Of a stretch of DNA of 64,000 nucleotides, positions 35,579 through 50,320 are shown piece after piece. The DNA lies in the NCBI GenBank assembly GCA_013399895.1, contig VXBA01001340.1, positions 1 to 64,000 on the forward strand, read 5' to 3'. The position numbers were made by a program, and so were the translations under genes. The notes under the pieces are model-generated. The model was not told the DNA's origin and ran no database searches. It saw nothing but the letters and a program-made list of their open reading frames with translations. How positions within the stretch are numbered: position 1 is the stretch's first letter; each line of letters begins with the position of its first letter. This DNA is from Serilophus lunatus (lineage: Eukaryota; Chordata; Aves; Passeriformes; Eurylaimidae).

Positions 35579-38500
35579 CATCTCTTTCATAGATAATGAC
35601 CCTACTCCATTTTGAAATAAGTAATTTCAAGAACTTAAATTTGAAAATTATTTCAGAGCTTCACTTTTCTGATGGTTCCAATTTCCAACCTCAGTGTTTT
35701 TCAGATCATTTTAGGCGGATCTTTTTTTTCTTGTGATAGCCATTCAGCTTCTGCTCTTCCTTAATGCTCATCCTCCCACCACACATAATGTATTGATAAA
35801 GAGAAATTATATCCTCTCTCAATACTTTACCAACTCCACAGATAGGGAAGTTTTCATGCCACAATCTTTACTGAAGACAGGATGGAGGGTCACATTTGGC
35901 TTTTCATCCAAATGAGAGCTCATATGCATCTTATAATCAAGAGGTATCATTCAATCTTTCATTATTTTCAAATGAAGCATCACATATTATAAATACAGAG
36001 TTGTTTTGCCCAATTTATGTCACTTCACATACCTCAGAGACACTCTTTCATGATATTTAAAACCTCCTTTAAAAATGCATCTCAACTATGTGATCTCCAA
36101 ATGCCACAGGCAAAACCCTTGGTTTTTAATGAGAATGTTAAATAGATCTACCCCAAAACCTATCCTACAGCAAGTCTACAAGCAACTTGTTTCCAACACT
36201 AGTTTGTGATTTCTTTATTAATGTTCCTTACACATCTTTCTAATCATGTACTAATTCTATCTTTCTCTGCCTTAATAAATACTTCCCCAGATGACTATTA
36301 CTGACTTTTTTGATGTATTATATATCATTCAGCAAGAGGGGCAACTGTCTTGTCAAGACAAGAAGGTATAACCTACTTTTGGTAAATCCATGTCACTTTC
36401 TACATCATCACTCATTTACCTCCATTTTCCTTCTTATAAAGTATTTCATAAAGCATTTTATGAAGTTTTAAGCTGCTTAGATTACTTATTTTTCTTAAAA
36501 GATTTGCAAAACACTTGTAACTCTCTGCCCATCCAGCACCATCCCTAATTTGAGAGCCAGTAAACCTCAAGTCCTGTAGTTTCATATATGATAGATCTTT
36601 TTTTTTCCCCATTCTGTGCCTTAGGAACAAAAAAATCCAGTTTTACTGAAAATACAGTCCTTCTTGTCTCTTGGATATGGTTATTTCCATTCTATGCACT
36701 CATTCCAGTTATATAGTCACTTTGGCCCCATGTTCAACACCAACATCCTTACTGAAAACTGATTCAAAGTATTCACGGACTTGTGAGGTACCCTGACTTC
36801 ACCTTTAATGTGGATGATGACGTAATGATCTCCCAACTTTATCCTCTCTTTTTTCAAGTGACTAAAGAACCTACCACAATTTCTCACAAATTCCTGAAAA
36901 ATGCTTAATCCAGCTTCACTTTAGAAAGTTCACTTCTTCACAGTATTTCCTGACTTCTAAAATGGACTTCCATTACTGCCCACTCAAGTTCTTTGAATAT
37001 CTAGATATCTCTTTAGAAATTTCATATTATCCTGTTAAGATACAAAGGTTTTTTATTATTATTCTTTTTCACTTTTGATTAAAACAAAACCCCAAGTCTT
37101 CCAGGCCTCAAGTCTAGCTAAACTTCCTAGGAAGCTTCTTCAGAATTTGCTATACAAATGAAAGTTGCTAGAAATCTACACTTCATTTAAATGGCATCAG
37201 TGTGTGACCGCATAAGTTAAGGACCTTCTCTGCTAACAGTTCTACACTGTCCTCACAATTTAACAAAATCAAACGTAAAAAATTTGGTTTTGTTTGTCTA
37301 CTGGCCTTGTGGTGAAATATGCCGCTCTCGTTTCTGAGATGGTTGGGCTCTACCTTTGTTAGCAAAGTTTGTTCTCAAATTTGCGACTAGGGACTGATGT
37401 TCCATTATGACCCACATTTCAGAAGCATTTTTTTCTCTAACAACTCTAAAGTTAACACATTCTACATTAAAATCTGTATCTCTTCATTATCCCATTTTCA
37501 CGTAGGTGATATTGATCCAAATAAAGTTGTTTTATCAATACTCTTTGCTGTCCCTATTAGTATACACTGAGCGAATCAGTATTTGTACCAGTTGTTTTAG
37601 TTATTCAATCATATTTCTGTTAAATCAACAACACTTGGTTTCAAAGTCTAAAGTAATTACAATGTTTTCACAACTAGGCATAAGCCCTTGAGTTGTGATT
37701 TGTGAAGCACAGTCAGATCCAGGCTGCACTACCTGTGGTCCTTTCATTATCTATATAATTCACCTGGAAAGCCACATAAATGTTTGTTTTTCTTACCTTT
37801 GCTACTTCATTCTGTCAAAACTACTGCCCTTTCATCTCATTGTCTTAATAAAAATAGGTGACGAAACTACGAGTTCTTTCTCTAACTTTGTTTTAAAGTT
37901 ATTATTCATGCCAAAGCCATAATTCTAGCCCTTCCACAGTGAAGGCAATCGTTCCTGTGAACATAGTCTAAGCTTGCATAATGGGTAATTGTGCATGGAC
38001 CAGACTCATTACATAAACAAATCTAAACTGACATCATCCAGACATTTTCATCTGAGCTAATCAGACAAAATCTGTTCCTCTGATGCTGCATCATTATTCA
38101 GATGAAGGAAACAAAATAGCAAGTTTTAGCAATTAATTCTTACGCTTTACCAGGAGGCAGTTCTGTGTCTTATGATTAATTTCTCCGTCAGTGTCCAATT
38201 CCACAAATAAAAATACAACAGTCCCTTGCATGAAGTCATTAAATAAAAACAACTTCTAGTGTTGCAAAATTTTATTAAAAAATCTAATTGTAAATACTCC
38301 ATTATATATTGTGTGTGGATCAAAGCTCTTTTAGTCATTGTATTTGTTGTTTGCAACATGGAGAAAGAGTTACAGTGGAGACAAGTATGGACTCCTTTAA
38401 CTTTCACAGGGTAAGGGAAAACATTCCCCTTAAAGGAAATACCAGTTAAATGTAACATGAAAGTGAACTTAATTCCATATGCTTGCTTTAATGTGGTACA

Positions 38501-41500
38501 TCAGAAGTGCTAATGGAGAGCAAGTTGACTGTACATGAAATATATATTTACTGGCTACTCCTCTGAGAACAGGTTCTGGGCTGTGTTTCTGGTTTTTTTT
38601 CTGAGGCTGCTTTTTTTATTCCAGATGATTTCAAAACACAACTCTGAGCAACTGTTTCACCCCTCTGAGATGGGAAGACTATTTTATGTGGTTTGGGAAT
38701 TGACATGTTTCTGGTTTCTCCCCATAACTTCTGTGTTTTAAACTGTTTACATTTCATGGTTGTGCATCTCTTGGCTAACGGTGTTTTGCATTTGAGTGAA
38801 GAATGCAACCAAACCTCCTGGAAAAAGCACCCTCAAACCAACTCTCATTTGAGAAGCTTCCACATAAATAAATCATGTTAGAAAGCAAGGATGTGCTGCA
38901 GACTTTTCTATTCACTTGAGTAAGGATCCCTTACTTTCTATTTAACTTAGTGTAAGAACTCTACACAAAGAAAAGAGTGAAGATCTTCCATAAAAAGCAC
39001 ATGCTTGAAGTTTTACTGCAGAAATTTAAAGGAATATTTGATCTAGGATGTGCTTTATAATCTGACCTGCATACTGGTTTGCCTTATGATATTTACTTCA
39101 ATTCCATGTTCATGGAACAGTGATTAACTTTCTTGTAGGCTCAGGTTAGAATCTTTTCAAGTGCAGTAACTTTGACTGTGTGGCCTGAAGTGAACTGCTG
39201 AATATTGAGTGAAGCTTTTTCATAGTTTACTTGTTCTGCTCCAATTACACACCAATCATTTTAAAGCTATTATTCTTTTTATTACATTTTTTTCATCTTT
39301 CTCCTTCCATCTCATGCTTCATCCAGAATGTACATCTAGAAATTTTAAAAGCTTAAACGAACAGAGACACTTAGTCTGGCTTAAAGGCACTTATTCTCTG
39401 ATTAACTTCCTATTTTGCATTAAAAAAAAAAATAACTGAGTTCACTTAGGCACATCTCAAGGGCAGAAGATTTTTCCCTTCTTCTGTAGTTAATAGGGTG
39501 TAAAATTCCTTCAGCTCATCAGCCAGCACACTGCCACTAGGAAACTGAGGAAAAAGGCACAAAATTTTGCCTTTCTGAACTGGAAGCTAAAATTCCCCAA
39601 GCAGGGCATATTTTGGAAATGATATAAAAGAATTAATTCCTAGCTGTCATGAGGACTTTGACAGCTTGCACGGAGCATCTCTTAAAGAGAAACCACAATT
39701 GGAGAAAGAGTATCTGAGGGAGACAGCCCTGAGAGTTGACATAATTTTCATGCATTTCTGCTTGAAATTTCTGCTGTATCATGTCAAACTAGAAGATTTG
39801 TTACAACCTCCAGGCTTCCTCCTTACTACCCATCAGACTTGCGAAAGCTCATCTTTCAATTATCTTTGAGTTTGTATGTAATTCATGTATGAAATCTAAA
39901 ATCCTATTTAGAACTCAAATCCTCTTAAAGAGAACAGACCATAATGGAAACTAGACAAAAGACAAAAATAAGCTTGTTAATAACAACAAAGAAAATAAGC
40001 AAAAAATTTAGTAGAAGTAACAAAATATCTCACTTACATCAAGGGGAATATTGGTGGAATCCAGTAGACTAAGAAAGGTAGAACTTTAATTTTCCTAAAC
40101 TAAAAGCTGTAATTAGGGTGCAACCTAATTTCAAAACCAGGTTCAAGTATTCTTGCACAAAAAAAATTATTCTTTTTTGTCATTTTAAGTCAACAAGATC
40201 AACATGGTCATTTTGCCTGCATAAGAATGAAACAGAATAAGAATAGCAAGACTCTCTAACACCAACAGAGGACTGTGAAATGAAGGACAGTGTAGAAGTC
40301 TCAGCATATTTCTATTTTGGGAAAGGTTATTGCAAATTACTGCAATAGAAGAGAAAATGAATTGTGGCAGTGACTAAAGGGCACTGAAATATTAGGGCCT
40401 TGACAAGGTGCTCTAATTCATTTTTAGACTCAATAAATCAAACTCTACTTCTTATCACCAGCCACACATAAAATCTGAGAACTCATTCCAGAATGTTTAA
40501 CTGCTTGCAATTACCTAACTTTGAAAAGCTTTCACTCCATATCTCCAATTTTTCTGTAACATAGACATGTTTCTCCCACCTGAACAACTTCGTGTATGTT
40601 TCTCAACTGGGATGGTTTGGATTTCTTTTCTTTTAATATCTTACTGCTTTTATTTCTAATGTTGCTTTTCACTGCCCGGTCAAAATGCATAACTATTTTA
40701 GAGCAACAATCAATTTGTTAGAATGATGTAGGGAAGAGAAACATTGATTAAAACTTGAACAGACTTTAAACTAAAAACATTGTGCATCACTAAATGGTTG
40801 ACTGAGAATTGTGGGCTATTTCTTCTGATACATTAACCTGTTCAAAGGTACCAGCTATGTTCACTTCTGTAACAGATACATGGGAGATGTATTTATTTAA
40901 ACTACTGGCAGTTCTGACAACATCCAGAAGGTGGCATACGCCACATGCAATACAATAAAATTACACAAACACAGAGAGGCTTTTTGAAAAATACTGACGA
41001 TATTTAAGAAAAGTTAATCTACATAATTTTTAATTATGTAAAGTACAGAGGAAAGACTCAAAAAGTGATTCACAGGCAAAGCTTAAACACAAACTTAAAA
41101 GTTGCTTCAAACAATGGAAACCATTTTTTCTTGTATTTTCTTAAAACAGAGTTGCAGTCAGTAGGTTTGTTTGAGTGCCTTCTTGTGAGCAAAGAAATAC
41201 ATAATTAAGTAAACAAATATTTGATATTATCATGATTTTATAAAACATTATATTAATTTTCAGCACTTCATAACATGCTTTTTTAAGAGCAGGATGAAAC
41301 ACAGCAATTGTTACAAAAAAACCCTGAAATTTCATTCCAATTATAAACTCACGTACTTTCAAGGGTCTATAAGTATGAAGGTTATCTTTATTTTGTACAG
41401 CTGGCTCTGTAAAAAGAGGTATACAATCTTACATTGTGCCAAAATCAGATATCTGGCAAAATGTGTTTTTTCCATTTGAAATTAAAACATGACTATTCTT

Positions 41501-43429
41501 TAATATCTGGAGATGTAGAGTGTGCTAAAGTGGGCAGAAGAAACTAAAGAAATTAAAAGAGGAAGGTCACAGACTGTAACTGAATCATCCATCCATGAGT
41601 CATGGCATTGAGTTTTTGATGACCTTGTCTGATCAGACTTCATAATTCTCAAATCTCACTTGACTCTCTATACCACTTGTCCATATTCATAACTGGAAAG
41701 ACAAGATGAAGCCCCCTTTCTATACTTTTAGGACTTTCCAAAAGCACTTCTGAATCCTGAATTTACATCTGTGTACCTAAGTACCAGATTCTATAATAAA
41801 TGAAGTGATTTGCCAATGTTTCTTAGTATATATTAATTTAAGCAAAATTATATCTAACTAATCAGTACTAAGAAAAGAGAGGTTTACCTTTTTTCACCTA
41901 GTATGGCTCCTATCAAATTATTCCAGTTTAAAGTACCTTACTGAGCCTGTTGTCCTTCATCAGAGCAGTTTTAATCTATGCATTTGCATAGATCGGATTA
42001 TGCACTAGGCTTCTAATACCGCCTTCATCAAGACTCTTCAAAGACACAAAATGCATAACTCTTAACAGGGCTTGAAATCAGAAATTATGTACTACTCTGT
42101 AAGAGCTCACCTCTTAATCTATTTATGACATGGAAACATTGTTGCAAGTACAAGTGATGAAAGACTAAAATACAGTAGCCTTGCTTGAGCCTGAGGGGTT
42201 TTGAGGGGGAGGCCTAAAAATAAGTGTCTGAACATTTTTTCCCTTCTTTCTGCTTCTAAATATTCTTTCAGACCTACATAAAACTATTTTTAAAGGAACA
42301 ACTTTTCCAGTTTCGAGAACAGAGCTTTTGATGTTTCTTAACTGCTACAGGCTAATAAAAGTCAAATTTGAATAAAGCATGTATTTTCCTTGGTGAGAAA
42401 TACAATGATATGATCTTTTTGCTCAGCAAATAGAAGTCAATAATAAATCTCTTTTTTTTTTAATAAGCAAGACTCCTTATTTTCAACACAACTGTAAATA
42501 ATTAGCCCAGCAACAAAGTAATATAACATCTTCCAGGGAATTGGTATTTCCTAAAAATCTAGTGCTGCAAACAAAAAACATCTTCTGAATAAACAGTAGT
42601 GAAGAAATATAATAAAAATTGCTAAAGAAATTATAAAAACTAAAAGCTTTTCACTTATCAGTTCAAAGAGATGAAAAGAGAACAACAGCTTAGTATTCCT
42701 CAACAGAACGTTGTAGCTTCTGTGATGAATAGAGATGACAAACTTATCACCATGATCAGTTCTTCCACCACATATTCTTCCTTCTGAAAATCCAAACTAT
42801 ACTGACAATTTGTTTAAAATGGCATCATGGTATCTGTTGTGGGACACCTGGCCACTGAAAACTGAAGCAGAATTGCAACTTCTTTTATACACAATAAACT
42901 GTTGGCGAGATAATAATTAATTTTCAGTTGCTAACAGCTAGGAGTTCCTTACAACAAGAAAGAAAGAGGTGACAATAACAATTAAATTACAGTTCTCCAA
43001 GCCTTACACCTCCTCTCTGTTGCTGAACTCCAGTGAGCTGGGAAAGAAGTGACACGTAACATTTTTTCAGTAAATATCTACAATAAGATTTTTTTTCCCC
43101 TTTGAAAATGTAGCACACAGCTCATTACCTCTAAGTAACATCAATCTCAGATACCTTAAGTGAGAATATATTTTTCCAAGGTCAGAGCCTTTGTAACATT
43201 TTCTGCCAAACTGCAACTCAGGCTGATAATTGCACATGCTCCTCTCTAAAAGAAAGGAAGGAAATTGAAATATTGCATGCTTCTGCTCTTGCTACAGTAA
43301 TCCTCAAGGCATCTGACTGACATGGGGAAGCACAGGCCTAGTCAAAACACAGTCCAGATGATAAAAATGCAAGATAAAAAGGTTAAAAGCATGTTCTGGT
43401 TGCCAACATTACATGACTCAGGCAGCTAC

Positions 43430-43840
43430 CACTGAAGCCAAAACCGGAGACACTTGGCAACACAAATCACATGAAGAGGAGCTACTCCTGCGGCGGTGTT
43501 CCTGTGTCATGTGGACTCTCTCCATGCCACCAGGGGTCCAAAACCAAAGGGATTGTGACTCAAGGCATCAATGAACAGAAAGACTCTCATTATGCCAAAT
43601 TTTAAAAAATAGATACCCACAGAAATGGCGTGATGACATGTTGTCTGTACAATTAGACATCCCTTGTGCTTCTGTGGCAGCCCACAAGATGACAAATACC
43701 CAAAGTGCAGGTGCTGTACTTGGTCCACACAGTGTGGCGTGACTTCCACTTGCCTCCAAGCAGTGCAAGAGCCACGCTGGCCATAATGAAGTATTTGGCT
43801 AACAAGCTGGGATAACAAGAAACAAGCATTATGCATATTC
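43430..43840. other. Moderately GC-rich segment of unknown origin
   Basis: This stretch is richer in G and C than its surroundings (ctcctgcggcggtgttcctg, ggtccacacagtgtggcgtg) and the minus strand is open for 109 codons from 43836 to 43507, with pieces such as QVEVTPHCVDQVQHLHFGYL and NPFGFGPLVAWREST. It could be an old repeat, a decayed retrocopy or an exon. I recognise no family, and no poly-A tail or target duplication is visible. Confidence 0.2.
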
Positions 43841-46800
43841 TTTATGCTTGATTCTTACTCCTATGATATTTCAATCACCACAATATGAAGGCTGTAGCAC
43901 TGTTATCCTCTTCTCATACGACACCACATGGCAGTCTGCACTGAAAATTTATAAGCAGTTTAATGTACTGGTTACTCCTGATATTATGGACAATGAGCAA
44001 TAACAACATTCAAATTATGAAAGCACAAGCAATGGAGCATGAGAGGGAAATATTAGCTGGTGTATGCAAGTCTACATTGCTTGTGATAGTCCTAAGTAAA
44101 TTAAGCAAAATTTATTCAGGATGATAATGTAACACTCGTAATTTATTGCTCTGCAGAGGAAAAAAACCTTACAACTAGAACACTGGAAACAATAAATGCT
44201 GAATTATTTAAAAATATTTCCAGAATATCAACATGAAGTATAGAAATATCACTGACTAATTACCTGCAAAAAATGCCAATTGCAACAGCAGCTTTTGTTG
44301 TAGATGAAACATCTTCAATGAAAACAGAAAACCCCTGCTTGTTTCGAAAATTAATGTGGTTCTAAAATACTTCACATTCTCTTTATCTTTCATGCTTTTC
44401 ATGCCTAGTTCAGCATATTTGAAACACTGAAAAGATTTGAGGATGCATAAGCTCTCACTTGGCACTACTCCTGATTAGTTTTATATACAGTAATCAAAAC
44501 TAATTGCAACTATTCCTTAAACAACATTATTAAGTTATTTTTGCAAGCAGGGGTGCCCATATGTTTTAAGTGGTCTAGAAGAAGAAAGAAAGACATTTGT
44601 CTCCATTCTGCTAACAGTAAGGGCACAATGACAGAGCTGGAAAAAGTTTATTGGCTGAGAGTAAGTCTGACTAAAAATGCCCTTTTGGGACATGATCGAA
44701 TTACGAACAATTCTAAATCAGATTCATCAAAGAATGCTGGCTGGATAAAAATACTGGGATAACTTTTTGACTTTTTAGAAGCATTTTCCTAAACAACTTG
44801 TTTCACCCTCTTTGAAAAAGAATTTTCATTTCAGGATTGAGCCACTTTAAAAAGAGCTTTAGGAAATATTATTGAACTGAGATCAATTTTGCTCAATTAC
44901 AACAGCGGATACATTCTTTTCTCTCATTACAGCCTCCATACCTAAACACCCATATTTTGTACTCTGCTATAGAGAAACACTCCTGCAGTGCCTAACAAAA
45001 TAGGAACAGAAGCCAAAGATCTGCTCACACATTATTTTGTACCTATATACATTTAAGAACCTTGTTGATGTTAAGATTTTAGGATCTTCCTCCAAAAGTA
45101 CCAAATCTTACACTCCAGTACAGTCTCTCTCCCAATCTAATCCTTCTTTAAATCTTTGATTTACAACCATGTCAACAATATAGGTGTATATTGTGCTATT
45201 AAAAAAAGTAGTGACTCCTTATAGTCAGAGGTAAATGTTGCAAAATTTTACATATTTACTTTTATATATGGGAATATATAATATTTTTATACATTTTATT
45301 TTTATATATCCAAAAATATTTTTTAAAATATATTAAAAAAAGCTCTACATAAATTAGTCGTTTTCCAACATAAAGCTTCCAGAGAAAAAGTTCAATATAA
45401 TCCTGTTTATATATCCACATGATGAATTTTACTTGAAAAGCATGCTATTTTTATTAAGACCGGAATTAAAATGGAAACTAAAAAAGTAAGAAATTCCTGA
45501 ATAAAGATGAATGTTCTTAAGCTAAATACAATGTATCTGTTTTAGTAAAGGGCAGATTTTATGGAGCGCCAACTGACACTTTTAAAATTTATAATTATTC
45601 TTTGTTCTTGTAGCTTTATGGCCCATGCATTTAGTTACAGTAATAGTGAAGTTAAAATAACAATCATACTTGAGACAGTTCACTGAAAACATCCAAATAT
45701 TAGATGATATTAAAATACACAGATTCTTTCTTAGTGATATATTTCTTAAATAAAAACAACTTTTAAAAGTTTCCTGTATTAAGTTTGTTATAAATTCAAA
45801 ATTAAAGGGAAAATAGTAAGTACAATTAATAGATAATAACTGTGAATAAGCAGCTTAATGAAGCTTCTGAAAAAGAAGATATTTATTTTTTCTTTCTTTT
45901 TTTTTAATTCTTTCAGGAAACAATGGCATTCTTCATTCATAATTAAAATATTCAAAGGAATCATAATTTAGAATTCACTCCACTTTCTTTACTGCTGAAT
46001 TAGGAGCTACTTCAAAGTCATTGGGTTATAAAGTTTCTGAAACATCCATCTCCTTTAACACATATTAATTCTATGTACTATTTTTATTCCTCCAATTTCT
46101 AATAACACTATTTTTCACCCCAGAAATTCAGAATTAGTATATGTGATAAGTACAACATAAGAAAGGCTTTACATGGAAGCCAGAGCTACATTCATATTTT
46201 ACAGTTAGTCCACGGAGTGTGCCACTCTCTGCAAGCTGGCAATCACAGTGGATTGTGCCATGGTGGTTGTGCTGTGCACTGTTTATATCAGAGAGTTTTA
46301 AAAAAAATTAAAAATCATGTAGTCTTTTCTACAAACACAATCAATCTAAGATGCAACATGCAATTCTATACATGAAAGCTACACAACAGATATTGGAATC
46401 AAGAGTAGTCAAGAAATATAATTTTATGAAAAATCTGCTTAGTACTTATCAATGATGTTTACTAATGTGATCTCTTTCAATGATTCAGAAGAAATTACTA
46501 AGGTTGCTATTAAGATCTACTGAATCATTCATGGAACATACTAAGCACAATTCCCTGGTAATGCAAACTGATTTGAACAGATTAAATTTTAAATTCAAAG
46601 TGCATGTGAGCTGTAAAAGAAATTACTCAATGTCAGCAAAGCTTAACTTTCAATAGAAAACAGCAGAAGCTCATCCTTCATTTACTTTTACAATTTGGAA
46701 GAGGAGGAGTGAGAGGGAGGAGAACAGACCAAGGAGGCAAGAGAAAGTTGAGAAACCACTGAGATGATGAACATGTTTCCATAATTAAATGTTGCTTACA

Positions 46801-47801
46801 GAATAAAATCCAGCTGTGTACATAAAATTTTATAAAAATATAGACACTTTCATTTAAATATGAAGATATCTTTAGGTAGAAACTAAGCTTCTCATACTCA
46901 TGTGAGGGGAAACATAAATGTTACATTATAGAGATGATTATACAGTACATGTATATTTAATTTACTACCAATTGTTTAGATTTTTTAAAAATCTTACTAT
47001 GTAAATAAGTTTTGCGTATTATAGGCATATTTAATACATAAGGAAATAAATGTTACTTAATGGACATGTCCTTGAAAGACAGAAAAAAAAATCACCATAG
47101 TTTCTGAACTGTTTATATCTGCCTGGTTAAGGCTTCTTAAATGACCATATGAACAAAGAAAGATATATGCTACTAAATTTCTTAACCTGAGCATTCTATT
47201 CCTCTTTATAAATCTCAGGTTCCTCATAAGATGTAAAATCATGATGTTGAAATCATTTGTGGCCTTGCAATGTTGTACTTCTAAGATATAAGATATTGAA
47301 TCCATCTCTGCAATAACTTCAATAGGCAGAACTCTTTCCCTACAATAACAGGATTTTATTTCATAATTCCAGGTAATACTCTAAGCAACAAATGCAAAGG
47401 TTTATACATAGACAAGTTAATTACTCTGCAGTCTAAGAATTAATTTACAAAAGCATATTATCAAAGTCTACCATCAAAGTCTTCCTGTGGGGCATTTTAT
47501 CTCATTAGTAATATGTCTGACACTTATATTTATAATCATCAGGTCAAACTACAGCATTTGCACCTATAAATTAAGCGATAATTTCCCCAAAAATCAATCA
47601 ATAGTACTGCTTAGCAACTGGTACAGTAAATTACATGCTTCTAGCACTGCTACATATTTTTGAGTGAAAATGTGTATCACTTTGCATTTTATGGTATTCA
47701 AAAGAGCAGGAATGAAGTATGAAGAACAATAATGGCCCAGAGAACAATGGCCATGCATAACTTACATAAAAGGCAAAATCCATTTTTTATTTGCTTTATT
47801 G

Positions 47802-47820
47802 AAAAAAAAAAAAAAAGAAA
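47802..47820. repeat. A-rich homopolymer run
   Basis: A15 at 47802-47816 is followed by G and more A. No parent element is recognised upstream. Confidence 0.85.
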
Positions 47821-50297
47821 AAACATCACCAAACACAATGGTTTAGAATCTATATGTAGTTTTATAAATTTTGATCTATACTTTCACTTCTGATGCACTT
47901 CAGAAGGGGTAGGTAGTTATTTGATAAGATCATGCAGTGAGAGTCTAGATACACGAAATGAGAATTGCAAAAGCTACGACAAGCATGGGATAGTGATTTG
48001 CTGGCTAAATTGAAGGCTCGAAGAGAAGCCAAGAAGATTTATGTTCAGTCTCAATCAGAGTCAGACTATATTGATTGCATGAAGGAGGTAGTTTGGGAGA
48101 TTCCACTAGTTTTATTTACATTTTGGTACTTTGGTTCTGAGTCCTTGTGCCATTTAGAAGCCCTATACAATATAAATAGGATAGAATGCCATTCCTGCTC
48201 TCAGCTCTGCTCATCTTGAGCCTTGCCACCAATTTCTTTTAATCATGGATCTTCCAAAGTCACCTGCAACACTCTCGTTTTTAGATTTAATTTCTGTCTT
48301 CTCTCTGGAGTCTCTTGCAAATTTTTAATTTGACAGTAACTTGGAATGTGAATTTTATGATCCCTGTAAAAAACAGGTATTATCACCACATTACCTAGGT
48401 TAATATTTTTCACTGTCAGTCCGTATTTTAGTTTTATCTACATTCACCATAGTAACTGGAAAAGCACAAGGTATGTATGGCCTAATTTCTTTATCTTCTT
48501 CATGCGCACACGTATCTACTTTGATTCAGGACATGAGTCTGTATTTTTATAATTAAAAAGAACTCATGGAGCTTGGACATTTATTTAGTCTTAGTCATGA
48601 AAATCACTGAGTTTGCTCTCTAAGTGATATTTATTCAACCAATGTCTGTTCCTTAAAACTATCAGTTTCAGCATCAGTTAACTTTCCTCTTCTGTTATTC
48701 ATCTACAGTTTTCACGACTTTCTAAGCCTCTTCACTTATCCAAGCACTGTTCTGCAGATTATACTGAAAAATGCAGATAACAAAACCTCCCTTCAGCTGA
48801 CATCACGAGTACATCAAAAGTGCATTCTGACAAAATGCTGAGTCATCTCCATCCTTCTCCATTGAACTGTTAGGACAATGAGATTAATCAGTCTCATCAC
48901 ATTTAATAAGAAAAAAAATAATTATTTTTTTTTTGCCTCTGCTGTGTCATCATTTGAGTACATGGCCACCTACTTGTGTTCTAGAGTAGAACCTGCACGG
49001 GACCTTTGGAGAATTTGGAAAGGTCATACAAGCAGCTACACTTCAGGAATCTGGAATATCTGAAGACCCACCTGTCAATTTTTTTTTCTCCTCCCTCTTT
49101 GCATTTGTATTATTTAACACTGACTAAATAAGATGTTAAAAATATTTTATGCCATATAAACACTAAATTAGGTGTTAGGAAATGCAAAGTGGGCAGCCTG
49201 GCTCAGCTCTCACTGTAGAACACAAAAATGCATACGCTGGTAAAACAAAACAGAGCAACCCTTTGCTTAGAGGTTTGTATTTGAATGCTACACCATGTTT
49301 CAAATGAGTTTAATTCAATAAAAATGTCTCAATCTCTTAAATAAATTGTCACTTGATGAGAAAAGAAGTAAAGCTAGGAAGACATATAGAAATGATATCC
49401 CAAAAGTTGAGCTACACATTTATGGATTAATCAATGCATACTTCATAAAAGGAAAGACATTACAGCAAGACTGCCTCAGTGAGAATTTTTAACGTTAGAA
49501 TAATGGGCTTGGAGTGAGAGAATATCTTTGCCAATTATTCATGTTTTGGAGGGATAGTTTTTCCACAATCACACGTATAACCTAATAACACAGTTGAAGA
49601 AAACTATCCACTATTTGACTTCTACATTACAGCTGAAGAGAAACAACAACAACAAAAGAAGGCTCACTACCCTGATTTTTCAAATACTCCACAATGTTTT
49701 CTACAACATTCAGCACTGTAGGCTTGTGGTGTGAAACAAGGCTTAACTACAGTAGTGATAAATACATCACACAGGTTCTTACCTGTCATTCATCTTAAGA
49801 CACTAGCCAATAGTGAGAGACTGCCCACATTTCTGCAGTGGAAGAAAGCGAATACGGTGATAACTGACCATCAGTCAATGCCTGAGGAGAAGGACTCATC
49901 ATGATGTTAAATTATGGTGGGCATTAGAAAAGGATTCAAGAAGAAGAAAGGAAAAATAAAAGACTACCAAACTGAATTTTTTAATATAAATTAATGAACA
50001 GAGAAATGAGTTAATAATAAGAGAAGTTCTATCACATTTTAAAATATAGTGTACACAGTTCTGCTCTGACTTGCTGGAATTGCTCTCTTCTTTAAATATA
50101 AAAGGACAGAATGAGTGAGGCCAGGAATATACCAATAAATAAAGGCCAGGAAAATATCAATATGGGGTCACCAACATATAGCAGAGGTAAAAAAGGAGCA
50201 GCTGTGAGAATAAAATACAGTGGGTACATGTTCAAAAATGCAAATTCTTCTGAGAGAAAAAGCATCTAAAATAAACCATAAGTTGAACAGATATAAC

Positions 50298-50320
50298 ACA
50301 TGTAACTATTAGTTACATGT
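50298..50320. repeat. 23-base palindrome with single-base centre
   Basis: acatgtaacta (50298-50308) and tagttacatgt (50310-50320) are exact reverse complements around one t at 50309. It is a possible binding site for a symmetric dimer. Function unknown. Confidence 0.88.
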
